The notes under the pieces: generated by a model
What the model saw: the letters and a program-made list of their open reading frames with translations, nothing else
Databases searched by the model: none
Told to the model about the DNA's origin: nothing
Made by a program: the position numbers and the translations under genes
Shown here: piece by piece, positions 1 through 12,670 of the stretch
How the letters are laid out: each line of letters begins with the position of its first letter
Numbering within the stretch: position 1 is the stretch's first letter
Assembly (NCBI GenBank): GCA_022266195.1
Contig: WHVY01000001.1
Location: 21,390,001 to 21,454,000, forward strand
Direction: 5' to 3'
DNA length: 64,000 bases
From: Tetranychus cinnabarinus
Lineage: Eukaryota; Arthropoda; Arachnida; Trombidiformes; Tetranychidae

Positions 1-2414
1 GTCAAATAACAAGAAGCAACTTTGATAAACCATTGTAATTTTGGGTAAATTGTTTATATTAACACGATTCACATCATCATTTCATCTTTCAATAAACAAA
101 ACATTAACATGAAGAGGAAGATAGGGAAAACAAATTCTGGTAAAGAGACCAGAAAAAGGCATGAATGGTTCATCATTATCTCTCATTCACAACAACCCTT
201 GGTCTAGACTGAACACAGAAATGAAAATAAAGACGAAAGATGAAGATGGAGATGATGATCAAGATGATGTTGTTGTTAAAGATTGAATAAACAAACGTCA
301 TTTGGCCAACATAAACATTGAATTGTGATTAGTTTTTACAGCAACCTAATAATGAAACTGAATGTGTATTTAAATGATAATAATAATTAGCAAAATTGGC
401 AAGCAAAGACTGCAATGCGAAACAATAAACAACAACAATAATCATTGCAACCAACAATGAACCTTTCCACTATCAATTAAAGTTACTATTAACTGTTTAC
501 ACGAATAGCTGTAAAGAGACACACAAAAATGGTTAAATCAATTTGTTAATCATTGGATTGAATGATGAGCATGGTTAAGGTGGAAATAACAAGTCAAGAT
601 TTACCTGTTTACTAGATAAAAACTACTTTTCTGTTAACAATTTACTTTAATAATAATGGTAATAATGATTACTGTGATAATAAAGAAGCATATTTAATAT
701 TAAACTTTACTATCAACTGTGTGAATTAGCAAGGTAACAACATTGTTGGATAGCAAGAAAAAAGTGTTCACTTTCCTTTCAATTTACCTCTTTGCTGTTA
801 TTTTTAATCTTTTTCAAGTTAAGGTAAAAATCAACAAGCAAATGATAATAACGGTTTGTTTATCAATAATAAACAGAGAAAAGACGAACGTAAAAATCAA
901 CAATTTGGATTCATAATCAGGTAAGATTAACATTATTAATATCCTTGAGAAGTTGGATAAAACGAGAAACAGAGAAATGTAAAGAGCTTGCAAAAAGCTT
1001 GCAATTAATAGTAAAAAAAAGCAAATGTCTCATCAATGCAATTAACATGATTATTGTGTGTTGATTGGTATTACAATCAGCATTACAATTAACAGAATAA
1101 TCATGTTTCATGATGAAAGATTGATGAGATAAACTGGTGCAAAATTGATGATTGAATGAGAAAAGTTGAATTGATTTAAAAAAATGAAAACAAAAGTTAA
1201 AGGAAGAAGCTGATTGACTGCCGATTGGGAAATGTTTTAATTTAAAGTATAATAGTTAACTGATTGTTAGGGATGAAAATGGGATCAGATTGTTGCTGTG
1301 ATTTGGGTTTGTTGTTGATGACAGGAGAAAGCGTAAAATACAAATATTTGTATTGAAAGTTATGAGGATAAAATAATGAGCCAAGTTACTTTCACTTTGC
1401 ATCCTTGAATTGCCCTTGAATTTCATTTGTACCACGTATAAATTGTGAGTCTGTGAATCTCCTTGAGTGAGTTGATTGTGAAGATTGAACATTCTCAATC
1501 AACAAATTGTAATCAACAAACAATTTCTCATATCAACAAGTTGAGAGGAAAAGGGAATCAACTTGTAACTGTTCAATTGCAGTCACTAAATGTATTCACT
1601 TTTTTTCACAGGATAAATTCAATTCTTGTTACATCATTTCATCAACTTGCAAATTGTAACAATTTAACAAGAAACATTTTATATTTTTGTACTCAGGTTT
1701 GGGTTGTTAACTGGTTATGAGTTTTCTGGTTAAGAAGGATTCTGTGAATTTGTTTATTCATTTTTTTACATATGAATATCATGGTAAACATATTTCGCTA
1801 TTTTCATCTTGCGTTTCTTGAAGGACATTCAGAGACGAGACAAACTGAGTTCATTCATGAAATATTCTGATTTTTGTTTCTGCTCGATTCTTGTCTCTAA
1901 GTTGAGGCTCAATTTTTATTCAATTTGCCTTTTTTTTATCCTTTTAATTCAATTAGTTGTCGCTTCTGTTTGAGTTGCTTATTGAATGGTAATAAGTTGC
2001 AACTATGAATCTTGTGTTATGTCTAGAGCTAACAATTTAAATTGACTTTAATTGTTAATAATGCAATTGATTTACAGAGTTGTTGGCGAGAAGTTTCAGT
2101 TTGCAGTTGACAAAAAATAATGAAAGTCGCAAGGGTTAGACTGGAAAAGGAACAGGAATTGAGTGTTAGATTAGGTCAAATGAAAGTGATTGAGGTAACA
2201 ATTGAGTTATCGTTGAGATGATCTGATGATGCAGTAATATAAGAACGAGAAGTTGACAAGGTAAGTTTAATTGTAATCAACTGATAAACAACTCTAATCA
2301 ACGCCGGTTTACGGTTCAAGGTTAATAGTTGTTTTTTTATATTATTATTAGTATTATGTTTTATGCTTTTTTATATCCTATCAAGGACAATACAGCGACC
2401 AAGTACCTAGAGAG

Positions 2415-2456
2415 ATGATGAAGATGATGATGATGGTGATGATGATGATGATGGGA
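2415..2456. repeat. GAT/ATG trinucleotide microsatellite
   Basis: An imperfect run of GATGAT units, one interrupted by GGT. On the minus strand it encodes a His run in a spurious frame, which is why a His-rich ORF appears there. It is simple-sequence DNA with no sign of a gene around it. Confidence 0.8.
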
Positions 2457-4163
2457 ATAGAAAGAGAAAGCTAACTGTGAGTGAGTCTTTTGTAATACAA
2501 TGTAATTTTTGATTCCTCTTGTTGTTTGCTTGGTAAACATACATTTTAACAGGCAGACCAACATCGTCAATAAGTTTCTAAGCAACACCAACAATCAACA
2601 ATCAACATCATCATTACAATTACATTTCTTTACCAAATAGTGAGAGTAAAAGAGACAGAGAATAATCGACGACAGTAGAGAGACTTAGATAGAGAGTCAA
2701 CAAACAAAAAAACAAATTATCATCACAATTTGTACTCATCAAATTTGTTGTTTTTTAGGTTTACTTTTGTTATCAGCTTATTACTGAAAACCAATGAAAG
2801 TTTCAAAATAACACTGAAAATAATGTTGATTAGCTTCTTCATGGTGTTATGTCTAGATGGGATCATGATTGAAACATGAGTGAAAACAAGATTAACAACA
2901 ACATTGGTCTAATATTGAAAACAAGCAACAAGGAAAAAAATATCATCCAAAACTCACCATTAAAGGATTGCGTTTTTGTATCCAAATGTTGACAGTTTCT
3001 TAGTTATAACTTGAGTGTTGCCATAATTGTTGCCTTGATTGTTGTCCTATCCAATTGTACTAATTAGTCCACAATTGTGATTGATTGAAAAATGGAATCA
3101 GGATTTTGACTAGAGTCATTTGTCATGAAACGTGTATGAAAACAACAAGAAAAAAAAGATGAAGCAAAAGATGTTAATTATTTTATCCACATTCAACATA
3201 CAAACACAATTAAATTTTGCTCCTTTTTTCAGGTCTCTGAGAATGAGTGAAAACAAAATGATGAAGATGATGATGATGAAGAGGAGGGAGTAAGTGAGTG
3301 ATGCCTGGTTACCGTTGTTGACTGATTGCTGTTTGTTTGTTGTTTGCTGTTTACAAGTTAATAGTGTAGTTTAGTGTGGGCAATGCATAGATCAATGAAA
3401 AAGAGTGAGTGAGAGACAGAACGGAATATGTGTGATGCGGTTTGCTTTCTCTCTCTCTCTCTTTTCTGTCTTCATCTCCCTGATGATTGAAGGAGGGTGA
3501 AAATAGAGGGATTATCATAGAAAGAGAGAGAAAAGAGAGGAATAATTACGTAACTAGACAATTCTTCTTCGTTATCTTTCTCTCTCTCTCTCCTTTCCAT
3601 TCTCTGTCTATTTATCAGTCTCTTCATTATCATTATCATCATCTTCAGCTTTCAGTTCATCATTGGGTTACATGTTATTTTTGTTTACTCTTTTTGTAGC
3701 CTCTTCGTCTTCTTGCTTTCCTGCTTTCCTCTGGCTTTATCCTACATGGACTCACTCCTTGTCTTGATCATCCAGATTTATCATCTCTGCTGACCTTGAA
3801 CTTCCAGAGAACCCATTTTGTTGTTTTCTTTGATTCAGCTGTAAATAAATAAGAAGAAATCTAATTAAATCTTTGCTCTCTTCTTTAACTCATCGATTGT
3901 TGTTTATTTACTTCCATTACAAGCTGCATTTGGTTTGCAGTTTCTTGAATCCCTTCTTGTTGTTGTTGATGGCAACTTCATCTCTGTAGACAGCATTATA
4001 ATCAGCAAATTCACTGACAATAACAACTTTAACATAATGATAAACAGGATGCTGGAGATATAAAATGATGAAGGGAAATAACTTCAGGGGAAAGTAACAA
4101 ACATGAAAAGAGTAAACAAAAACAACTTTTACAACAGTTCTCATTGTGAGTGAGAGTAGTGCT

Positions 4164-4175
4164 TCCATCTAGTGG
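4164..4175 (+). promoter_or_regulatory. CCATCT motif (site 1), orphan
   Basis: The sequence reads TCCATCTAGTGG. The same core occurs close to the starts of most host genes in the window (near 5776, 15736, 20409, 52208, 60926). No gene is recognised beside this copy, so it may mark an unseen transcription start. Function is inferred from recurrence only. Confidence 0.3.
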
Positions 4176-5775
4176 TTGTTATATTAAATCGTCAAATCAA
4201 GATGATAAGTTTGATATTTTGGGTGATAAATATGATTTATTTGCTTTCTTAATGATACAAAATGATGTTAAAATTTAAAAAATAAAACAAATAACAAATC
4301 AAGGACTGAGATCTTGTTATATTTTCAAGTATTTCGATACATTTCTCAATCTTATTGCACGGGTTTCCAGGGTCAGTTTGATCATTTAGTGAATACAAAT
4401 TTCTTAAGTTATCACTAAAAAATTAACTTACAAAGCAAGTGGCAAAATTAACCTAAAATTTTTCTAAAGGTTTTACCTTTGAAATAGCCTTTGAAATAAG
4501 GCATTACACTTAATTTAAACATTTGTTTTTGTTTCTTTTTTGCATAATTCCATAGGAGTTGCTGGCTCTTGAGTCAGGATTGGCATTTTCTGTTGGACCC
4601 AAATCCAATTGCTTTTTAAAGTTGCTTGTTAATACAGAATTGAAATACAAATCCAAAAACAAAATGTTTAGCCAACAAAAGCTCATTTAAATTTTTGACG
4701 GTATTTAACGCTAAGGCATCAGATATACCAATCGTCTGGATCGCCTTAACTGGTCCGTAGATCATTTAAATCTCCTTACGATCATTGCTTTTTAAAAATT
4801 GAAATTGGGTTAACTCGTTTAGTTTTTGCAAAAACACCGAAGAAATCACTTAGGATTAAGGTTTTAGAGATTTGTTGGCCAAGATTTAATGCAATCAGCT
4901 GGGTCGTGTCTAATCTGGGTTTAAAAGTCAAGGATTACAAGCGTATTATAAATACGAATACTTTTCCTGCTGTTTGCAAATCTGTGGTCAAATGATACTC
5001 CAAATCTTTTAAACAAGTATCGTCCTAAGTTGAAGGTTTAGGAACTTTAGTTTGGCATTAAATATTAAAAGATCTGACATCATGTTATTCCGATTTGATA
5101 TGATAATTCACCAAAATTCAATGTCAACAAAGCGTAAGACCAATAGCAATCACAAAAAAGTAATCCTTCCATTTTAAACTTAAAGGCAATGTTCCACGCA
5201 TTTGTTTGAAGGTGTCATGATGATGGAATGTTTGAACAGTTGACAAAGTCTAGAACCATTTTCCTTTGAACCAGGTATGATTAGAATTTATGTTTAATGG
5301 CTCATTTAACCTTATTGAGGACAATTTTTTACCATCACTTTTTGAGTCTCCACTTTTAAGCGTTAAACACTTATAAACGTATGAATATGGTGAGAATAAA
5401 AAAAACATCAAATTAAATTATTAAAGAGACGTTAAAAAGACAAATTTATGAGAAAAAAAGATGATTTTCAACTTGAACTGATTCGCGTAACCATCAATTG
5501 AACACTCAAGGGTAAAGCAACAGTGAACTTACATGTAATAATGAAACTGGAAAGAAGTCAACTTTAAATCATTGAATGTCTAGAATTTGTACTTCTTTAT
5601 TACAAACGTATTACTCGTGTTACATTGTAATATCTTAATAATCATAATCATGATCAAATCAATCAGAAGTATGCAATTTTAGTCGATGTTTGTTGAATAA
5701 ACTTTATCAATACTCAAGAAAATTTTATTTCAATTCTCAATCGTAAAAAAACGTTCGTTGTTACAAAAAATGACA

Positions 5776-5785
5776 CCAGATGGAG
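5776..5785 (-). promoter_or_regulatory. CCATCT motif (site 2) upstream of msps
   Basis: On the minus strand it reads CTCCATCTGG. It lies about 150 bp upstream of the msps start codon, where a core promoter would be expected. Inferred from recurrence at other gene starts in the window. Confidence 0.4.
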
Positions 5786-5936
5786 TAGTTTAAAATACCA
5801 TCAACCAATCAGAGATGTTAAGAAACAGTTGTAATAATACAAGTTGTTGAAGTTGACTGTTGATATTGTAGTGTCTTAATAAATTGAAAACTAATTAGTA
5901 TCAAATTAATTTTTATTATACTCTTGTGGTTAAGCG

Positions 5937-8900
5937 ATGGCTGCCGCTGGAGACGATGTTGACTTTTCAAAATTACCGTTACAAGAGAGACTTGAACACA
6001 AGGTATGTTTCCATGATATTTATTTTATTATTTTTCTCTGCATCCATTTATCACCATCAATCAAAAACTCTTCTCATCCCTTTCTTCATTCATGGTTTCT
6101 GTCTGTCTTTCTCTGACTGTTTCTCGCATTCCATTATCCTTAAATTTCATTTTCCGTTTGTTTTACACCCTAGCTGATACCTTAAATTCTCTGTTTGCTC
6201 ATTCTCATTAAAAACTAATGTTTGTCTCTATTGGTATTTTACCTCCCTTATTCATTTTCTTTCACTTTTTCGTTAACCTCTTTGTCAAACTTTAGAATTG
6301 GAAAGCTCGAATAAGTGGTTATGAAGATTTAATTAAAGTTTTTGACGTTCAAGATGAAAAAAGTAACGAATTCACAAAATATTTATCCATCATTAAGAAA
6401 ATTCCAGTTGACTCAAATGTTACAGCTCAAGAAAAAGGACTTTCAGTTGTATCTGTATTTTTGGAGAGAGCTTCACCCACCATAAGTGGTAGAATTGCAT
6501 CTGATATCATCAATGGGTGTCTTGTCAAAGCACAACTGTCAGCACGAGCCAAAACGAAGGAATTGGTGCCTGAAATAATCCTCATGTATATAGAACTTGA
6601 AAAACATGAAATTGTTATCGAAGAGATTGTCAAAAGTCTGGATAATAAAACCCCCAAAGTCGTTGTTGGGTCTATATCTATTCTGAGAGAGGCCCTGAAA
6701 CAATTTGGCCCAAAAGTTATTAAAATTACTGGATTAAGTAAAAATCTTCATGGTTTATTGGAGCACAAGGACAAACTTATTAGAGATGAGGCCAAACAGT
6801 TGACTATAGAGATGTATCGATGGTTAAAAGACTCTTTGAAGCCACAGCTTTCGAGCTTAAAGCCTGTACTTCTTAATGAACTTGAAGAAGAATTTGCTAA
6901 AATCAAAGATGAAAAGCCTCGACCTACCAGATGTTTTAGATCTGAACAAATTGTTGAAAATGTGGAAGAAGTGGAGAGTGGTGACACAGGGGATGGCGGA
7001 GAAGCTGAAAAAGTTCCTGACCCTGAAACAGACCCCTTTGATTTTTATGAACCCGTTGAAATTTTATCTAAAATTCCCGGTGATTTTTCTGAAAAAGTTG
7101 AGGCCAAAAAATGGGCTGAACGTAAAGAAGCTGTTGAAAGTTTTCTTCAACTGATTACCCCTCATCCAAAATTGTTGCCTGGTGATTATGGTGATGTTGT
7201 AAAAATATTGAAAAGGTTAATTGCCAAGGATAGTAATGTTGTTGTAGTTGGTGTTGCTGCTAAATGTTTAGCTGAATTAGCTGGTAAATTGAGAAAATCG
7301 TTTCACCCTTATGCTCATAGTTGTGTTCTTGTTGTACTTGAAAAGTTCAAAGAAAAGAAGCAAAATGTTGTTGTTCCTCTTCGTGAGGCTATTGATAACA
7401 TCATGATCTCTTCAACAATGGAAGCCATTCTAGAAGATATTATATCAGCTCTTGATAGCAAGAATCCACAAATAAGAACCGAAACGGCAAGCTTCATAAG
7501 CCGTTTTTGCGCCAACACCAATCCAGCCTCCTGGGGTAATAAAAAGATGTTAGTTCCATTGGTCGAGGCATTACTTAAAGGATTAAATTATAATGATCCA
7601 GCCGTTCGTGATGCATCAGCTGAAGCTTTGGGTACTATTATGAAAGTTATGAGTGAAAAATCAATGACTCCTTATCTAGGAGACGTTGACGCCCTTAAGA
7701 TGGCCAAAATTAAAGAATATTTTGAGAAAGCAGAAGTTAAATATACTGCTCCGGCCGTAACCTCACAATCTCGCGGAGGAACCGCTAAAGTCGCCGTTCC
7801 TCGGTCAACACAATCAGCCAAATCAAGTGGTGGTCACCAACCTGCTGCTCCACCTACATCTTCATCCTCATCATCTAGCTTGAATGAAACTGGCGCTCCT
7901 TCTCTGAAGAAACCAGTTACCGGAATATCTAAAATTGGTGTAAGAAAAGTTGCCAAACCAGAAGCTGAGGTTAAACAACCGGCTAAAGGAACAACTAATT
8001 CAGCTACAAGCAAAACTTTACCTAAGATGAAATCTAAAACTGGTTTAACGTCCACTACTGGTACAAAAAATGATCCATCAGCCAGTGAGGGTTACTCTTT
8101 ACCTCTCCTCCCCGTGAATAATTTGAAAGAGCAAAGACTGAATGATGAGAGAACTCTCAAAGTATTAAAGTGGAATTTCACGAGCCCAAGGGAAGAATTT
8201 TTCATTCAATTAAAAGACCAAATGATTACAGCTAACTGGAATGAAAATCTGGTTACCAATTGTTTTCATTCAAATTTCAAAATGCATCTCAAAGCAGTTG
8301 AATCCCTTCATGACTTCCTGAATGAAGGAAATGTGGAGGCGACTATCAGCAATTCTGATATTATTCTTAAATGGATCGCATTACGATTCTTTGACACAAA
8401 TCCAAGTGTCATCCTAAAATGTTTAGAGTATCTGATTAAATTATTCCAAGAGTTTCGATCAGTGGATCAAAAATTAAGTGAATCAGAAGGACAAAGTTTC
8501 ATACCTTATCTTATTCAAAAATCTGGTGATCCCAAGGATGTTTTCAGACAAAAAGTTCATGAAATATTAGAGATAATCAAAGAAATATACCCACCGACAA
8601 AGCTCTTCACTTTCATTCTTAATGGTTTAGCGTCTAAAAATGCCCGACAACGATCAACATGTCTCGATGAATTGGGTTTCTTAATGAAAGATTATGATGA
8701 TTTGGGTATTTGTCAACCAACACCACAACAAGCTATTAAAGAAATTGGCAAGCAAATTGGCGATAAAGATAGTGTTGTTAGAAATGCTGCTCTTAATTGT
8801 GCTGTTGTTGCTTATGAAAAGGGAGGTGAAAAAGTCCTCAAATGGTTAGGCGGATCAATTCCAGAGAAGGACATGGCCATGTTGGAAGAAAGAATAAAAC

Positions 8901-10993
8901 GTAAAAGATTGATTCGAGCCAATTCTGAGAAAACTATCGTTAAACCGGAGGAGGAGAAACCTAAAGAAATCGCTCCTCCAAGTTTGATAAAGATGTCATC
9001 AACATCAGCTCTTAAATCTCAACCTAGCTTTGAAAGGCTACCAGCTAAAAATGAAATATTTAACCCACGAACCATGACCAAAACATCACCTCCTAACAGA
9101 ATTCAAGAAGAAACACCATCCGAAAGAAACGGCAGTGCTTCGCAACCCTCAAGATTACCTCCATCATCTGCTATTAAAGCTTGGTTAATGAATCGAGATA
9201 TAGAAGAAGATGATTGTGTTACTCCACCACAAGATCCAAATGTGAGTCGCAGGAATTTTAATACTGGAACAATTACCAAACAAAAGCCTCCACCAATGTC
9301 ACATGGTATGAATGCAATGGAAATTGAGTCAATGATGAGACGTGAAGAGATGAGAGAATACGAAGAATCACATCAAATATACCAAACCGAGCAAGTTCAC
9401 CAAACACCTACTCACCACGCAGTTCAACGTTTTAGTCGATCTGGTACTTACGGTTTGAATAATGGCAGTGACGGTGAAGAAAGTGAGGGAAGTGTTGAAC
9501 AATTGTTAAATATGCCTGATGAGTTACCTAAAAGATTTTCTGGAGGCAAACGAAACTCATTTAGTCCTCGATCTATTAAAACATCTCCTTCTGCCCAAGA
9601 TCGTGGTGATCGCATTACAACTGTTATGGTTTCACGTCTTTCTTCAAGTGATATTAAGGTTGCCATAGATGCAGCTTCTCAAGTTAATCAGACATTAAAT
9701 AAACCAGATCGTGCGGAGCAGTATCTTTCTGATAAAGTTGACCAAATTGCTTCATTATGCAATCTTCAACATAAATATATCATCCAGAAACACATTTATG
9801 ATGAATCGGTGGATCAAATCGATATTGTCAATCTTTTAAAACTTCTAAATCTTTTACTCCAATCAATCTTTAATCATCCATCACTCAGGAGGCTGGTAAC
9901 CAGGGATATTCTTAAAGAAATCATCTCTACCGTGATATGTTTACTGTTAGACGAACGAGTTGCAAGTCTCCCTGATGGTCCTTTGATCATTAAATCAACA
10001 AACCAATTAGCCAATGCCATAATCAGTTATTCCGATCCAACAAGCATGCTTTCTGCATTAATTAAATTGTTGCAAGAGTGCATCGTCGGAAGTTCCAATC
10101 CTCAAGAAAAATCTATTGAACTTGTTATGAAGTGTATCTGGAAAATGAGTCGTTTATTGGATCATTTTGTTAACGATCTTTGTATCGACAAAATACTTTT
10201 TGATATTCATTGTTTCTTTGAACAATTTCCTTCCGAGTTTTGGAAAAGTGCTGAACGAAATCGTAATGACATACCAATGAGAACTGTTAAAACAATTGTT
10301 TTTCTGATTATCAAACAATTCAGAGAAGATGTATTTCGCCATTTAACCATGATTCCAGATCCAGAGGAAACAGAACTTTATAGTTATATGCAAAAAGCAT
10401 TACGACAAGTAAGAAGGGAAAGTGCATCATCAGATGCTAGTCACTCAACTAGTGTTTCCAAGAGATCTTCAGCTGGAGTAATCGGACACACCGGTGCTAA
10501 TCCAACGTCTGATTTAACTGTCCAAGATGAAATCTTACTCAAATCAATAATTAATAAATTAGGTACCAATAACACCGATGAAGGTATCCTCATGTTAAAT
10601 GAGTTTTGCAAATCACACCCACAATTCAATTTACAACAATATCTTAACAAAACATCATCTGAATTTTTCACAACCTTTGTTTTGAGCCGCCTTGCTGAGA
10701 TAAAAGCCATACAATCACGGGAAAATGACTCCAATGGTTGTACCAAACTCGAAAATGTAAAGAATATTTGTGATCTCGATCAACACGAGCTTCGTAAAAT
10801 GGTGCTCACATCAATGTCAAAGAGGCCTGATTGTGGTTCAATCAAACAAGAATTGGATGTTATGCTCTCTAACACTTTTAATTCCACTCAGGAAATATCT
10901 GCCCCATTAAAAGAAGATTGGATGGCATTTGTTGATCGAACAGTTTCCGTTTGTATCGAGGCATTCGAAGCATGTAATAGAAATGTTAAATAA
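5937..10993 (+). CDS. msps: XMAP215/ch-TOG microtubule polymerase (mini spindles)
   Basis: Two coding exons: 5937-6002 (MAAAGDDVDFSKLPLQERLE...) and 6296-10993, joined in frame over a 293-bp GT..AG intron; predicted 1,587 aa. XMAP215 proteins bind alpha/beta-tubulin through TOG domains and speed growth of microtubule plus ends at spindles and centrosomes. Visible domains: TOG1 (about 1-245, including KARISGYE and TAQEKGL), acidic linker, TOG2 (about 270-505, KKWAERKEAVESF), Ser/Lys-rich basic linker (about 510-620), a TOG4-type domain (about 635-905, starting near LKVLKWNFTSPREEF and ending near KDMAMLEERIKR), a low-complexity linker, a TOG5-type domain (about 1150-1410) and a C-terminal tail. 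The order goes from TOG2 to TOG4 with no TOG3, and the protein is shorter than the roughly 2,000 aa of fly and human homologues. The start codon is chosen because exon 1 supplies the expected TOG1 N-terminus. Confidence 0.95.
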
Positions 10994-10995
10994 GA

Positions 10996-11245
10996 ACAAA
11001 ATATTATAAAAATGTATCTGACAAATTTTAAATGAAGCAATTTTTATTGAAATAAAATTTGAAAAAAATGATATTCAATTGTTTAATTCAATCTCAATCT
11101 CTTGAATCTTTTGTGGTCTTATAAATATTTAATTTGCTCAAAAGGAAAGTAAAATTAAGCTTCATGAATGCAGTTTCAAGCTTGAGTTAAAAAAATTATT
11201 GAAAAGCAACTTTGCTCAAACCGCTAAAACATTGTTGTTATGGTA
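10996..11245. repeat. Direct repeat copy A flanking shifted
   Basis: This roughly 245-bp segment after the msps stop resembles 12405-12650 after the shifted stop. Shared blocks in the same order include AAGCAATTTTTATTG, ATAAAATTTGAAAAAAAT and TTTAATTCAAT, followed by diverged A/T-rich sequence. It contains an AATAAA-type polyadenylation signal (near 11051) that probably serves msps. The two copies flank the intronless shifted gene. Confidence 0.75.
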
Positions 11246-11307
11246 ATATTAAGGCGCTGGAAAAGTCATTTTGCTTGTCCGTTAAGCAAACTTTTTCATC
11301 TTAAATC

Positions 11308-12348
11308 ATGTTGTCTCTAACTTTTCTGTGTCTTTTAATACTGTTGACATCATGTTTTTTCACGATGTCATCTGCGTCTTATGGGTCCATTTCATTGATG
11401 ATGGACGAAGAAAGTGATTATAAAAGTTATCTTGACCATTCACCTAGGGATGTTTCCCTATGGATCGATGAAAATCAAGTACGTGAATTTGCCGATGTTA
11501 GAAGTCAAATTTATGCTATAAGAGAGGGTAAATTATTACCTTACCTTTCAGATCCAAACTTTCAAAGTTATTTACCGACAATTCCTGCTGAAGTTATCTC
11601 CATTAATTTTACTTGGATGTCAGGAAATCGAAAGACTTATCATTATTCGTTTGAAGAGCTGAGATCATTCAACAGATCTATTTTATTTGATCCTACAGTC
11701 TCAATAAACAGAGAAGGAATTATCCCTGAAGAACCTGGCATTTTCAAAGTTACTATTCTTTGTTCTGGGACAGTTCCAGGTGTTTCTTCCTTTGCCATCT
11801 CTTTAGCCATTACAGATAACAATGGTAATAATCTAGAAGGAACGCCGATTCGGATGAGATTGAAAAAACAATGTCATGGTAAACAGTCCAAGGACTCTAA
11901 CTGCCATGCCAAGTGTCTTAATGGGGGCTGGTGTAATATGGACTCAATTTGTGAGTGTCGACGTGGTTATTTGGGGAAATTTTGTGAATCCGCTCTCTGT
12001 TATCCAACTTGCTTGAATGGAGGAACGTGTATAGCGCCAGGAGTCTGCAATTGTACCAATGGATTCCAAGGATTACGTTGTGAGGGTGGTATTTGTAGAG
12101 AGAAATGTCTCAATGGTGGTAAATGTGATCAAAAAGATACATGTACCTGTTCTAGAGGCTATTACGGTCCACGATGTGAGTATTCAAAATGTTTAATTCC
12201 ATGTTTAAATGGAGGACGTTGTATTGGAGTTGATAAATGTCGTTGTCGCAAGGGATTTGCAGGTTTACAGTGTGAAATAATTTTAAATCAGCGCGACACT
12301 GAACATACTAGGAAAAAGAAAAAGTCAGATAAAAGGAAATTTGTTTAA
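11308..12348 (+). CDS. shf: Secreted WIF-domain/EGF-repeat protein (Shifted/WIF1)
   Basis: Single uninterrupted exon, 346 aa. A hydrophobic signal peptide (about residues 1-24, LTFLCLLILLTSC) is followed by a WIF domain (about 40-190; VSLWIDENQ, YAIREGKLLPY, PAEVISINFTW) and four EGF-like repeats (about 195-325), each with the CLNGG(x)C core. The tail is Lys/Arg-rich. In vertebrates WIF1 binds Wnt; in Drosophila Shifted promotes extracellular spread of lipid-modified Hedgehog together with glypicans. The basic tail could bind heparan sulfate (inference). Vertebrate WIF1 and fly Shifted usually have five EGF repeats; I count four. The lack of introns and the flanking direct repeats are unusual. 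ATG 11308 is the first in-frame Met and gives a good signal peptide. Confidence 0.93.
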   Translation: MLSLTFLCLLILLTSCFFTMSSASYGSISLMMDEESDYKSYLDHSPRDVSLWIDENQVREFADVRSQIYAIREGKLLPYLSDPNFQSYLPTIPAEVISINFTWMSGNRKTYHYSFEELRSFNRSILFDPTVSINREGIIPEEPGIFKVTILCSGTVPGVSSFAISLAITDNNGNNLEGTPIRMRLKKQCHGKQSKDSNCHAKCLNGGWCNMDSICECRRGYLGKFCESALCYPTCLNGGTCIAPGVCNCTNGFQGLRCEGGICREKCLNGGKCDQKDTCTCSRGYYGPRCEYSKCLIPCLNGGRCIGVDKCRCRKGFAGLQCEIILNQRDTEHTRKKKKSDKRKFV

Positions 12349-12404
12349 CTTCTGTCAAAATTTTGAAAACTCAATCTTGAGACAGACTTTCTTTCATTGT
12401 TATT

Positions 12405-12650
12405 GCAAAATACTATCAAAACGTATCCGAAAATTTTTATATAAAGCAATTTTTATTGGAATAAAATTTGAAAAAAATTAATATTAGTTTAATTCAATAC
12501 TAGTCTCGTTAATCCTTTTTTGTATTTCAAATTTTCTGATCAGCTCATGCGGAAGGTAAAATTACATTTCTTGAATACAATTAAAGAGCTTGAATTGAGA
12601 ATATTATCGAATAGTAACTTTATTAAAACCAATGTTTGAAATTATGACAA
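12405..12650. repeat. Direct repeat copy B flanking shifted
   Basis: Diverged copy of 10996-11245 in the same orientation. It lies between the convergent shifted and FBXL20 genes. It carries an AATAAA-type signal on the + strand (near 12461, for shifted) and another on the minus strand (near 12620, for FBXL20), so it seems to act as the shared 3' end region of both genes. Confidence 0.75.
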
Positions 12651-12670
12651 AAACGCAAGTTGAGTATTTG

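Larger units (their letters stand above)
1..5936. other. Gene-poor region upstream of msps
   Basis: I see no convincing coding gene on either strand. Open frames are short, most begin with non-ATG codons, and none shows a recognisable domain. The sequence is rich in low-complexity tracts: a GAT/ATG trinucleotide run at about 2415-2456, a second near 3243-3290, and CT/GA-rich runs near 3450-3600. It could be 5' non-coding exons or long introns of a gene lying to the left, because a CCATCT promoter-like motif sits at 4164-4175. That is inference only. Confidence 0.5.

Noticed and set aside
2361..2594. His-rich minus-strand frame
   Set aside because: Produced by the GAT/ATG microsatellite; begins with a non-ATG codon and has no gene-like context.
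3917..4168. 83-aa minus-strand frame starting at the CCATCT motif
   Set aside because: The ATG is part of the motif itself, the product shows no domain or typical signal peptide, and composition looks like translated AT-rich DNA.
5926..6177. 83-aa + frame overlapping msps exon 1
   Set aside because: It begins at a GTG and runs from another reading frame of exon 1 into the intron; the msps reading gives the conserved TOG1 N-terminus.
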